A stretch of 64,000 nucleotides of DNA, from contig NZ_KI421517.1 of the NCBI RefSeq assembly GCF_000473365.1, positions 1,199,363 through 1,263,362 of the forward strand, written 5' to 3'. The translations under genes were made by a program, and so were the position numbers. This stretch comes from Adhaeribacter aquaticus DSM 16391. GTDB taxonomy: Bacteria > Bacteroidota > Bacteroidia > Cytophagales > Hymenobacteraceae. The notes under the pieces are model-generated. The model was not told where the DNA came from and did not search any database. It worked only from the letters and a program-made list of their open reading frames with translations. Positions 46,166 through 54,557 of this stretch are shown in pieces (positions within the stretch are counted from its first letter, which is position 1; every line of letters starts with the position of its first letter).

Positions 46166-46960
46166 ATGAAATTAAAATTTTTGGTGCCCTTTGCGTTTGC
46201 GGCCTTACTGGGGTTTACTTCTTGTGATAACTCGAAAGACAATAATGGTTCCGCTAAGCTAAATATACATTTAACCGATGCTCCCGGCGATTATGCTGCT
46301 GTGAATGTAGATGTAGTTGGGGTGGAGATACATAATGAAAATCAGGATAATGGAACAGGTTGGCAAACCTTAAATATGGTAAACAGAGGCATTATAAATC
46401 TATTGAATTTATCTAATGGTAGAAATATGCTTTTAGCTAGTGCCGAACTACCAGCTGGTAAAATAGGTCAGATAAGGCTGAAATTAGGTAATAATAACAC
46501 GCTTGTTTTAAGAAATGGCCAAACCGTAAATTTAAATACACCTAGCGGACAATCTTCGGGTTTGAAATTGCAGGTAAATCAGGAGCTAAAGCCAGATGTA
46601 ACATATGAAATATTGTTAGATTTTGATGCGGCTAAATCTATTGTAAAACGCGGCAACAGTGGTCAGTATAACCTAAAACCAGTTATTCGCACCATAACTA
46701 CGGCTGTTAAAGGTGGCATTAGGGGTAAAATAAATCCTGCGGCAGCCCGACCAGGCATTTTAGTTTTAACGGCTGCCAACGACACCATAGCTGGAGGATT
46801 TTCAGATGCAACTACCGGTGATTTTCTGTTAAAAGGAATAAGTGCGGGTACTTACACAGTAGAATTTAGCTCGGTTGCGCCCTACAAATTAAAAGATACC
46901 AGAACGGTGGTAGTTACCAATGAAGATATAACGGATGTAGGTATCGTAAACCTTAACTAA
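46166..46960 (+). CDS. DUF4382-domain lipoprotein
   Basis: A 264-residue lipoprotein (lipobox GFTSC at about residue 20). Residues 30-175 form a DUF4382 domain (AKLNIHLTDAPGDYAAVNVDVVGVEIHNENQ); residues 190-264 form a carboxypeptidase-regulatory-like strand set (GGIRGKINPAAARPGILVLTAANDTIAGGF, GDFLLKGISAGTYTVEFSS). Probably exposed at the outer membrane; role unknown. It has its own terminator. Confidence 0.88.
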   Translation: MKLKFLVPFAFAALLGFTSCDNSKDNNGSAKLNIHLTDAPGDYAAVNVDVVGVEIHNENQDNGTGWQTLNMVNRGIINLLNLSNGRNMLLASAELPAGKIGQIRLKLGNNNTLVLRNGQTVNLNTPSGQSSGLKLQVNQELKPDVTYEILLDFDAAKSIVKRGNSGQYNLKPVIRTITTAVKGGIRGKINPAAARPGILVLTAANDTIAGGFSDATTGDFLLKGISAGTYTVEFSSVAPYKLKDTRTVVVTNEDITDVGIVNLN

Positions 46961-47311
46961 ATAAAAAGTAAAGAGATAAAAAGAAAGGAGCTTGCTTAAG
47001 GCTCCTTTCTTTTTAGAGAACTATGCTGCTGTATTAAGTTTAATTTTTTAATTAAGACTGAGAGGTTAGGGCAAGCTCTAAATAATTTTATTGCAGATTT
47101 TGGGTTATTTATGTCGGGCACTAGATGATATAGTTAACTGGTTAAATTTGAATATTATAGGCAGTATTCTGGTATACATCTCCCCAATTATTTATGTGAT
47201 ATATTATTTTGTTTATTCAGGTTTTAGGATTGAAATGGAAAGGCAGGACATACATTTTAAAACATATGTATTACCTATTTTCGTAAGAGCCTAATAAGCA
47301 AAATTTATTAC
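46961..47311. other. Intergenic region, no supported gene
   Basis: About 351 bp. It holds the terminator at 46978-47014. A TTG-started 67-codon frame at 47091-47294 is present but its composition and lack of a proper start make it doubtful (see rejected items). Confidence 0.5.
46978..47014 (+). terminator. Rho-independent terminator
   Basis: Perfect 14-bp stem (AAAAAGAAAGGAGC at 46978-46991 with 47001-47014), 9-nt loop, T run in the second arm. Confidence 0.9.
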
Positions 47312-47701
47312 ATGGTCCCTTTTAAACCCTCATCTGAGAAAACGCTCGCACATCAATTGCTAACCTTTGTTAAACTAACATCGGTACTTAAAGGAGAACA
47401 AGAAAAACTTCAGGTATTAAAAAGTAATCAGCCTAAAACCACGGCTTCAACCATTACGTGGGATGAGCTAAACCAAGCCTTAAGCCACGAAGCTGAAATA
47501 ACCAAAACAGAACAACGAATTACTAAATTACATCACAAAACTGAGGAGTATGAAAAAGAACTGATTCAGTTTGTTCCTGTTTATTTATACAACAAGATCA
47601 TTGAAGTTAATTTAGTGGATGAAAACAATCATAAACGCTATTGCTTTCAGCTGCAGGTTGTTTCGAGCCGTGAAGTTGTAGTTAAAGTAGTTACAGAATA
47701 G
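47312..47701 (+). CDS. Hypothetical protein, helical
   Basis: A 129-residue cytoplasmic protein. A helical and probably coiled first part (residues 10-90, LKGEQEKLQVLKSNQ and EITKTEQRITKLHHKTEEYEKELIQF) precedes a short strand-rich end (KRYCFQLQVVSSREVVVKVVTE). No family is recognised. It converges with the GreA-like gene, leaving 10 bp between the stops. Confidence 0.6.
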   Translation: MVPFKPSSEKTLAHQLLTFVKLTSVLKGEQEKLQVLKSNQPKTTASTITWDELNQALSHEAEITKTEQRITKLHHKTEEYEKELIQFVPVYLYNKIIEVNLVDENNHKRYCFQLQVVSSREVVVKVVTE

Positions 47702-47711
47702 AGAATTCAAC

Positions 47712-48260
47712 TTATTGATCTTTATCTGAATTGGTTAGGCTGCTTTTATAGATTATATCAATAACTTTTACCACTTCCTGGTTTCGCCCTAACTGTAACG
47801 TAACTAGATCATGTAAGCGTGCTCCTTGTATGGCACGTGCAATGGGTGCTATAAAGGCAATACGACCTGCTGCAACGGAGGCTTCATCTACACCAACAAT
47901 CGTAAATTGTTTTTCGGAACCCGGCTTACCTCCGCTGATTGTTTTAAGCCTGACGATTGCTCCAAACCGTACTTCATCGGCAGGTTGCTTTTGTAAATCT
48001 ACTACCTTGGCACTGGCAATACGGCTGGTAAGTGCACTTAGCTGGTTATTTATAATAGAAAGCTGCCGGGTTCGGTTTGCCTCATCTTCCCGATTTACCT
48101 CTATTCGGGTGCGTTCGGCTTCCAAAGCTGTAAGCTCCGCCCTTAAAAGTTCTAATCCTCGCGGTGTTACGTAATTAGGTGTTGCTGGAGGTAAGGCAGG
48201 CCGGGGTGGTATAATGGGTGGTTCCCCGGCATCATCTTCTTTTACAAAAGCTCGGCTCAT
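47712..48260 (-). CDS. GreA/GreB-like transcription elongation factor
   Basis: A 182-residue protein from the ATG at 48258-48260 (a longer frame adds an implausible hydrophobic leader). A Pro-rich start (PPIIPPRPALPPATPN) precedes the GreA-type coiled coil (TPRGLELLRAELTALEAERTRIEV through IINNQLSALTSRIASAKVVD), and the C-terminal FKBP-like part has RFGAIVRLKTISGGKPGSEKQFTIVGVDEA. Gre factors rescue backtracked RNA polymerase through an acidic tip; the tip here (NREDEANRTRQL) differs from the usual GDLSENAEY, so cleavage stimulation is uncertain. Confidence 0.82.
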   Translation of the reverse strand: MSRAFVKEDDAGEPPIIPPRPALPPATPNYVTPRGLELLRAELTALEAERTRIEVNREDEANRTRQLSIINNQLSALTSRIASAKVVDLQKQPADEVRFGAIVRLKTISGGKPGSEKQFTIVGVDEASVAAGRIAFIAPIARAIQGARLHDLVTLQLGRNQEVVKVIDIIYKSSLTNSDKDQ

Positions 48261-48516
48261 AGTTATTTTTAACGCAAAAGGTAGATGCCTTGTTATTCGG
48301 TTCAGCAACAAATACATTAGCGTGACTTTGACTTTTTAAGAGAACTGATTTTAAAGGGATTGAACTTAATCAGCCATCAATTCCTTCATTTCTTCTGGGT
48401 TTACCTTTAAATATTATTCCCAAGCCATTTTCATATTCTACTTTTTACCTCGTACTTGCGTTAATATTAGGCAACCAATCTAAACTTAAACGGATTGGTG
48501 GTAAGCCTTTAAAGTT

Positions 48517-49512
48517 ATGGAACCAAAAAGATTAAATAAATATATAAGCGATTCAGGTTTTTGTTCCCGTCGCGAAGCTGATAAACTAATTGAGCAAGGT
48601 CGGGTAACCGTGAATGGAAAATTGCCGGAACCCGGCACCCAAATAACAGATAAAGATAAAGTTAGGATAGACGACCAGACATTAACCGTCCGGCATGAGC
48701 CAACGGTTTTCCTGCTGTTTAATAAACCAATTGGCATTGCCACCACCACCAACCTTACGGTACGAAACAACATTATCCAGGCGCTAAACTATCCGGCTGC
48801 TTTGCTGCCTATTGGCTTTTTAGATCGGGAAGCGGAAGGACTAATGTTTCTGAGCAACGATACCGAGCTGGTGAACAGAATGACCAAAGGTGACAATAAA
48901 TTTGAAAAAGAATACCTGGTAACGGTAGATAAATTTATTACTCCGGATTTCCTGACAAAAATAAGCGAAGGAAGCTTTCCAACAGCCGGAGCTAGCAGAG
49001 CGAAAAATTTCGTTAAAAAAGAAGGCACAAATCGTTTCCGGATTGTGCTGGAGCCTGGCACCAATCATCATTTAAAAAAATTAGTAGAAGATTCAGGTTA
49101 TCGGGTTGTACACTTAAACCGGGTGCGGGTTGCAGATTTTACTCCGGGTAACCTGGCAATAGGTATGTGGCGGGTTATGACCGAAGCGGAAGTACAATCG
49201 CTAAAAAGCATTTTGTCGGGTAAAATCAAGACAGCAAGTACCGGAAAAGATGATTTTATTAATTATCAGGATGACGATCTTCTATCTTCTAAAGAGGCAT
49301 CTTCGCGGCCTAAAGCTGCACCCGGCCGGGCAGCTCGTATTACTAGTAGCCGTGGAATAAATGCAAAGGCAGTACCTAATTTTAACCCTAAAAGTAAAGA
49401 GTTAAGAGGTGGCAGGAAGAAATCCAGCACCGGTGGTAGCCCTGGTTCTCGCGGCAATGCACCTAGTAAAGGCAGAGACCGGGGCAAAGGTCCTTCTAAA
49501 GGTAAGCGGTAG
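48517..49512 (+). CDS. RsuA/RluF-family pseudouridine synthase, divergent active site
   Basis: A 331-residue protein: N-terminal S4 RNA-binding domain (LNKYISDSGFCSRREADKLIEQGRVTVNG), then an RsuA/RluF-like catalytic domain (FNKPIGIATTT; PIGFLDREAEGLMFLSNDTEL), then a 90-residue Gly/Ser/Lys-rich tail. The catalytic Asp (in FLDREAEGL) is kept, but the flanking Arg of GRLD is Phe, and the usual NRQIRRM motif reads NHHLKKL. It may act on 23S rRNA like RluF, or have shifted substrate or lost activity. Confidence 0.82.
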   Translation: MEPKRLNKYISDSGFCSRREADKLIEQGRVTVNGKLPEPGTQITDKDKVRIDDQTLTVRHEPTVFLLFNKPIGIATTTNLTVRNNIIQALNYPAALLPIGFLDREAEGLMFLSNDTELVNRMTKGDNKFEKEYLVTVDKFITPDFLTKISEGSFPTAGASRAKNFVKKEGTNRFRIVLEPGTNHHLKKLVEDSGYRVVHLNRVRVADFTPGNLAIGMWRVMTEAEVQSLKSILSGKIKTASTGKDDFINYQDDDLLSSKEASSRPKAAPGRAARITSSRGINAKAVPNFNPKSKELRGGRKKSSTGGSPGSRGNAPSKGRDRGKGPSKGKR

Positions 49513-49653
49513 TTTTTATTTGTAATATTAGTAAAATACAATACTTAACTTTTGTTAAATAAAGGTTAATATATAGATAGCTTATTATATACTAACTGGT
49601 TATTTAAACAAGTAGATGTAAGAATTGAAATAGAAAACTCATTTTTGTTCTAG

Positions 49654-49684
49654 TTGATTTATTGCTTTAATTCTGGTTTCTTTG
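49654..49684 (+). promoter_or_regulatory. Candidate promoter of the MBL gene
   Basis: TTG (49654-49656), 20-bp spacer, TTTCTTTG (49677-49684), one mismatch to TAnnTTTG. The start would be only a few bases before the ATG at 49692. Confidence 0.3.
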
Positions 49685-49691
49685 TACTGGA

Positions 49692-50561
49692 ATGGAATTA
49701 TATATTACCTCGTTAAATTCTGGTAGTAATGGCAACTGCTATTATGTAGGCAATAAGCAGGAAGCAGTATTAGTAGATGTTGGATTATCGTGCCGGGAAA
49801 CTGAAAAGCGAATGGGTCGGCTAGGTTTAACCATGGAGAAGGTTAAAGCTATTTTTGTTTCCCACGAGCATTCCGATCATATAAGTGGCATACCTGTATT
49901 AGCTAAAAAATATAATTTACCGGTTTATATTACGCCAGATACCCGCCACAATATTAGGTTAACTTGGGAAGGTATTTCTATTTTTCCTTTTCAGGCGTAT
50001 GAGCCAGTAAAAATCGGTGAGCTTTCTATAAATGGGTTTCCAAAATTTCATGATGCCGCCGACCCACATAGTTTTGTAATTAGTTATGAAGGAATAAACG
50101 TTGGCGTTTTTACCGATATAGGCTCTTCCTGCAAGCACCTGATCCGGCATTTTAGCCAATGCCACGCCGCCTTTTTAGAAACAAACTATGATGATGATTT
50201 ATTGGAACAGGGTTACTATCCGCTTCACTTAAAGCGCCGGATTCGGGGCAATAAAGGCCATTTATCTAACAAACAGGCGCTGGATTTATTTCTGACGTAT
50301 AAGCCGGATTTTATGAGCCACCTATTGTTAGCGCATTTATCCAAAGAAAACAATTGCCCTAAACTGGTAAAGGAATTATTTACTTTGCATGCTGCTAATA
50401 CCGAAGTTGTAGTAGCTTCCCGGTATGCAGAAACGCCGGTTTATACCATTACTACTTCTGGGTATGCTGTAACTAGGCCTATTGTAGAGCCAGTAATAGT
50501 TAAAGCAAGTAAAAAGCCAAAAAGACCAAAGGTAGATCCGATGCAGTATTCTTTATTCTAA
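49692..50561 (+). CDS. MBL-fold metallohydrolase, YycJ/WalJ-like
   Basis: A 289-residue protein. The metal motif HxHxDH is SHEHSDHISG (H58, H60, D62, H63), preceded by the YycJ-type start ITSLNSGSNGNCYYVG and followed by GVFTDIGSSCKHLI and LLLAHLSKENNCPKL. B. subtilis YycJ/WalJ is a nuclease-like enzyme linked to mutation control and cell-wall signalling. The C-terminus ends in a basic tail, PKRPKVDPMQYSLF. It is monocistronic. Confidence 0.9.
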   Translation: MELYITSLNSGSNGNCYYVGNKQEAVLVDVGLSCRETEKRMGRLGLTMEKVKAIFVSHEHSDHISGIPVLAKKYNLPVYITPDTRHNIRLTWEGISIFPFQAYEPVKIGELSINGFPKFHDAADPHSFVISYEGINVGVFTDIGSSCKHLIRHFSQCHAAFLETNYDDDLLEQGYYPLHLKRRIRGNKGHLSNKQALDLFLTYKPDFMSHLLLAHLSKENNCPKLVKELFTLHAANTEVVVASRYAETPVYTITTSGYAVTRPIVEPVIVKASKKPKRPKVDPMQYSLF

Positions 50562-50592
50562 TTGAAATAACTGTAAAAATTGGTGATCTTAC

Positions 50593-50615
50593 TTCCTGTT
50601 ATTTTTTAGCAGGAA
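50593..50615. terminator. Weak hairpin between convergent genes
   Basis: Nine-bp stem with one wobble (TTCCTGTTA at 50593-50601 with TAGCAGGAA at 50607-50615), loop of five T. It lacks a clear U tract. Confidence 0.3.
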
Positions 50616-50619
50616 TGGT

Positions 50620-51003
50620 TTACTTCTTTGATTTACTGGTTTTAGTAAGTGTCCAGGCCCAATAAATCAATAAAAATTGAATAGGTAATCGCAGTAAACT
50701 TAGGATGAAACCTGGGTGCTGGGTACGGCCATAATCAATTGCCATTTGAATGTTTGCCGGAAATACAGCTAATAAAATGGCTATGGTTAACCAGGCACCC
50801 ATGCGGCGGGTAGGTTCAAATAGCACACCTATACCCGCCAAAATTTCAGCAGCACCACTTAGATAAATAAGGAATAATGGTGCCGGCAAATAGGCCGGCA
50901 TTATAGGTTTGTAAAAATCCGGATTAATAAAATGATTGACTCCTGCTCCTACGTACAAAATCCCCATCAGGTAAGGAGATATATTTTGTTTAGATAAAGG
51001 CAA
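50620..51003 (-). CDS. DoxX-like small membrane protein
   Basis: A 127-residue protein with four membrane helices. GILYVGAGVNHFINPDFYKPIMPAYLP and YLSGAAEILAGIGVLFEPTRRMGAW match the DoxX-type family. The start is TTG, placed directly after and in frame with the stop codon of the upstream aldo/keto reductase; an ATG at codon 13 is an alternative but would cut the conserved N-terminus. The two genes are surely one transcript. Function in the family is poorly known. Confidence 0.8.
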   Translation of the reverse strand: MPLSKQNISPYLMGILYVGAGVNHFINPDFYKPIMPAYLPAPLFLIYLSGAAEILAGIGVLFEPTRRMGAWLTIAILLAVFPANIQMAIDYGRTQHPGFILSLLRLPIQFLLIYWAWTLTKTSKSKK

Positions 51004-51897
51004 TTATCTATTTAAACAGCAAAGGTTATAAAGCTCGTACCAGTCCTGATTATCCAGATCAAGGTTAAAGGCATTAGCCGCATTTCGGAGCCGTTGCTCA
51101 TTTTTGGTACCAATCAAAGGCAAAGCTCCTAATTTAATAAGCCAGGCCACCGCTAACGATTCAATATCACTATTATACTTCTGGCTGATTTCCTGTAATT
51201 TATTCCGCACCTTCGCTGCTAACTCATCCATGCCATCAGCAATTCTTCCGTCTGCTAATGGGCTGGACGCTAATGGCCGCATGTACCGTTGCTTAATGTA
51301 ATCTACCTGGCCATTATCTAAAGCAGAGGTATTTAATAAGTTCAGCTCAATATGATTGGTTACAATGGGGATGTTTAAGTAAGAAGCTAGTAATTGGTGC
51401 TGGAAAACAGAAAAATTAGCTACGCCTATGTTTTTAACCTTGCCCGAGTCTTTTAGTTGCCGCAGCGTAATAGCTGTTTCTTCTAAGTTAGAGATGGGGT
51501 CCAGGTAGTTCAATAAAAAGATATCGATGTAGTCGGTTTTTAATTTACGTAATGAATTTTCGACACTCCGCAAAATGTGCTCTTTGGTAGTGTCGTAATG
51601 TTTTACCCGTACGTTTGGCTGACTTGGATGCGGAATACGCAGGCCACATTTTGTAAAAAGAACTAAATCTTCTCGCTTAAAAGCTTTTTGACTAATGATT
51701 TTGCCAAACAATTCTTCTGTCTGGTAATCTCCATATATATCTGCATGGTCAAAGGTATTTATTCCTAATTCTAAGCAAAGGCTTACAATTTTTTCCATGG
51801 TGGCTTCTGTATTATTTAATTCGTTATCCCACCTATGGAAACTGTAAATAGCAGGCGACACCTTTGGTCCGGAATCACTTAAATAGATTTTTTGCAT
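51004..51897 (-). CDS. Aldo/keto reductase with substituted catalytic His
   Basis: A 297-residue TIM-barrel protein of the AKR superfamily (YdhF-like). D50 and Y55 (FDHADIYG) and K83 (FTKCG) of the catalytic tetrad are present, but the His of the usual LLHRPDP motif is Asn130 (IDIFLLNYLDP). The NADPH-binding end SLAVAWLIKLGALPLIGT is intact. It probably reduces a carbonyl; the Asn may alter rate or substrate. The stop TAA is directly followed by the DoxX start. Confidence 0.88.
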   Translation of the reverse strand: MQKIYLSDSGPKVSPAIYSFHRWDNELNNTEATMEKIVSLCLELGINTFDHADIYGDYQTEELFGKIISQKAFKREDLVLFTKCGLRIPHPSQPNVRVKHYDTTKEHILRSVENSLRKLKTDYIDIFLLNYLDPISNLEETAITLRQLKDSGKVKNIGVANFSVFQHQLLASYLNIPIVTNHIELNLLNTSALDNGQVDYIKQRYMRPLASSPLADGRIADGMDELAAKVRNKLQEISQKYNSDIESLAVAWLIKLGALPLIGTKNEQRLRNAANAFNLDLDNQDWYELYNLCCLNR

Positions 51898-52289
51898 AAT
51901 AAATTTAGTCTTTACTTTTCAATGCTATAATGGCGAAAATGTGCGAATCAGGTAATCCATACGCAAAAAAAATTTTTGAGTAGGAGTACTTAATCTTTCC
52001 GTTAAAACGGAAGCCACCACTGGTAAAATTTTAGCTCTGTCTACATCACTTACTAAATAGCTGAACTAATCGCTTATAAATATTTTATAGAAAAACATAA
52101 TTAGCCATTCTTTCATTAAAATTATAAAGTTGCGCTAAATACCAATTATAAGAATAGCTTCTCTTTATAGTTATTAAATAAAGATAAAAGCATCTTCCAA
52201 TTGAGGTTAATTTCAATCAGAAAATGCTTTTACCTGTTTAGTTAAATTCAGCAGGTTATACCAACCTTTATAAGGGCCTTTTTAAATTA
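51898..52289. other. Intergenic region
   Basis: About 392 bp. Holds the htrA terminator at its right end (52186-52231) and the reductase promoter on the left; no ORF or RNA gene recognised. Confidence 0.5.
52186..52231 (-). terminator. Terminator of htrA
   Basis: AAAAGCAT at 52186-52193 pairs with ATGCTTTT at 52224-52231, with additional inner pairing; a T-rich tract follows on the minus strand, about 60 bp after the htrA stop. Confidence 0.7.
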
Positions 52290-53795
52290 TTAAGCACCAA
52301 GCGGGAAGTTAAGCATAAATGTAGTACCATCTGGTGTAATGCCATCTAAGCGAATCATACCACTCTGAGAAGCTGCAAGGGCTGTATCTAGCTCCGCCAG
52401 GCTATTTACTGGCCGACCATTTACGCGGGTTATTATAGTTCCTGTAGGAATGCCAGCCGATTGGAAAAAGCTTCCTCGCTGTAATTCGGTTATTACAACA
52501 CCTGAATTTATCCGGTAACGTTGCTTGATATTATTGGGTACTGGTGCAAACGAAGCACCCAGCTTGGCATTTAAGCCCTTACCAGATTTATTAGTATCAG
52601 CCAAGGCACTATTTGCAGATTCCTCTCCTTTCAGGGTAACTGTAGTAGAAGCTGTTTTATTACCTCTCAAATAGGTTAATTCTACTTTATCGCCGGGGCG
52701 GTGGCGGGCTATTCTTTCTGAAAACTCTGCCGATGAGGTAACCTTTGCACCATTGATACTTTTTATAATATCGCCTGTTTTTAAACCGGCTGCTGCCGCT
52801 CCGCTACTAGCCAGTACGCCGGTTATGTAAACCCCATTAATGGAAGCCGGATCTATGCCTTGCTCACGTAGTAACTGATCTTCTACAGAAGGAGCCGGGA
52901 AAGTAACTCCTAAATAGCCTCGTTTTACTTCGCCATATTTTCTAAAATCGCTAACTATTTTTTTTACCAAATCTACCGGAATAGCAAAACCATAACCTGC
53001 ATAACTTCCGGTTTGCGAGGCAATAGCGGCATTAATTCCGATTAACTGGCCAGCGGCATTCACCAAAGCTCCTCCACTATTACCGGGGTTAATGGCGGCA
53101 TCTGTCTGAATAAAAGATTCGATAGCTGATCCGGCTGGTTGTTCGTCGCCGTAGCCTCTATCCCGTTGCTGATTTAAAATACCAATGCTGCGTCCTTTTG
53201 CACTTACAATGCCGGCCGTAACAGTAGAGTTAAGCGATAAGGGATAACCAACTGCTAAAACCCACTCCCCTACTTGTACATTATCAGAAGTTCCTAATTC
53301 TACTATAGGTAAATTCTGCCCTTCCACTTTAATTAATGCCAAATCGGTATTAGGGTCACGGCCTACCAGTTTAGCTTTAAAATTTCTTTTATCTGGTAGA
53401 ATAACCTCCATTTCAGAGGCATTTTCAATTACGTGGTTATTAGTAACAATGTAGCCGTTTGGGGTAATCAGTACGCCTGAGCCTGAACCCATGGCCGTTC
53501 CGCGGGACCGGGGCGAACCAAACAAATCCTCGAAGGGATCACCGGAGCTAGCAGAAACATTCTGATAAGTAGTTTTAATGTGTACCACTGCCGGGCTTAC
53601 CCGGCTCGCCGCCTGCACAAAGTCTATGTTTCCTGCCGAAGAATTAGCAGGTGGCGGATCATTTACAAACGATACTTGTCGATCTTGGGCGGTATAATAA
53701 TAAGGACTGTTCCTGTTTTCAAAGTACTTGTAACCGGCAATTGCTAATATTGCTGATACCAAAGCAATGAATACTGCAAAACCTACTTTTTTCAT
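52290..53795 (-). CDS. Do/DegP-family periplasmic serine protease (HtrA)
   Basis: A 501-residue periplasmic protease-chaperone with an N-terminal anchor or signal (VGFAVFIALVSAILAIAGY). Catalytic triad: His121 (VTNNHVIENA), Asp about 151 (DLALIKV), Ser about 239 (GNSGGALVN). Two PDZ domains follow at about 285-375 and 410-490. It degrades or refolds misfolded envelope proteins. It is monocistronic. No adjacent rpoE-type regulator is seen. Confidence 0.96.
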   Translation of the reverse strand: MKKVGFAVFIALVSAILAIAGYKYFENRNSPYYYTAQDRQVSFVNDPPPANSSAGNIDFVQAASRVSPAVVHIKTTYQNVSASSGDPFEDLFGSPRSRGTAMGSGSGVLITPNGYIVTNNHVIENASEMEVILPDKRNFKAKLVGRDPNTDLALIKVEGQNLPIVELGTSDNVQVGEWVLAVGYPLSLNSTVTAGIVSAKGRSIGILNQQRDRGYGDEQPAGSAIESFIQTDAAINPGNSGGALVNAAGQLIGINAAIASQTGSYAGYGFAIPVDLVKKIVSDFRKYGEVKRGYLGVTFPAPSVEDQLLREQGIDPASINGVYITGVLASSGAAAAGLKTGDIIKSINGAKVTSSAEFSERIARHRPGDKVELTYLRGNKTASTTVTLKGEESANSALADTNKSGKGLNAKLGASFAPVPNNIKQRYRINSGVVITELQRGSFFQSAGIPTGTIITRVNGRPVNSLAELDTALAASQSGMIRLDGITPDGTTFMLNFPLGA

Positions 53796-54183
53796 AGAAC
53801 TTATAGTTAAGTAATTTTCACCTTCAGAATAAATGCTTAAAAGCCTTATTTCTTGTACTCAGGCAAAATAAAATCAGACGTTTTATTTACAGTTTTATTT
53901 CTTTTATTAACCTTATTTTTTGCCTGCTAAAGTAATATAAATTGGTTTTATCAACAACAGGTGCCAACTTTTACAAGTTAATTGCTTTAGATTTTTAGGC
54001 AAATACATTGAAATATGCTTTGGTATTTAGGAGGTACGTATGGATTAAAGCCTTGTTGATGAATTTTACCAAATGCACAAACGGTAAAGAGGTTAATTTG
54101 TAAATTAGTTACAGGATTTAATATAATTTTAAAACAGTAACAAACTTAGCACGTACCTTGGGAAAAAATAACCTTTAGGAGCA
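53796..54183. other. Divergent intergenic region
   Basis: About 388 bp between htrA and a small plus-strand gene, so it holds both promoters. A short dyad (TAATTT, GT, AAATTA at 54094-54107) could be an operator. A TTATCAACA (DnaA-box-like) lies near 53949. No RNA gene recognised. Confidence 0.5.
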
Positions 54184-54378
54184 ATGGAAAATAATATTAA
54201 AAATGAGTTTTTAGCTTTTGTAACTGAACCTGATAATGTTCATAGAGCTTTTGAGGATCCTGCCAACTTTGGTTTACAAGCCTATAATAAATTAACAACC
54301 TCCCAGAAGCAATATTTATTATGTGCCGCTGGCATTGGGCTCTTTATTTATGGACTTGTTCTTGGAAAGAAAAAGTAA
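54184..54378 (+). CDS. Small single-pass membrane protein, hypothetical
   Basis: A 64-residue protein: soluble N-terminal helix part (NEFLAFVTEPDNVHRAFEDPANFGLQAYNKLTTSQKQY) and a C-terminal membrane helix (LLCAAGIGLFIYGLVLG) ending in KKK. It has a good upstream TAGGAGC ribosome-binding sequence, unusual here. No family is recognised; C-terminally anchored small proteins of this kind are common in stress regulation. It ends in a hairpin. Confidence 0.65.
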   Translation: MENNIKNEFLAFVTEPDNVHRAFEDPANFGLQAYNKLTTSQKQYLLCAAGIGLFIYGLVLGKKK

Positions 54379-54390
54379 GATAGTAAAGAA

Positions 54391-54425
54391 TAAACAGTCA
54401 TAGATATAACGACTATGGCTGTTTA
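54391..54425 (+). terminator. Hairpin after the small membrane protein gene
   Basis: 13-bp stem with one wobble (TAAACAGTCATAG at 54391-54403 with 54413-54425), 9-nt loop. Only a weak T run follows. Confidence 0.5.
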
Positions 54426-54557
54426 TATAGGTAGCTTAGCTAAGGCCCAAGAATAATATTGCAGGTGTTTTCGTGAGTATGGTTTACCTTAACAATCATT
54501 TTCCGCTAATTCTATCTAATTATTTGTCTTTACTATAAGTTATTACTGATTTTACTT

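Noticed and set aside
47091-47294. 67-codon frame with a hydrophobic middle
   Set aside because: Starts at TTG, has no ribosome-binding sequence, and no conserved pattern; it probably arises by chance in an AT-rich gap.
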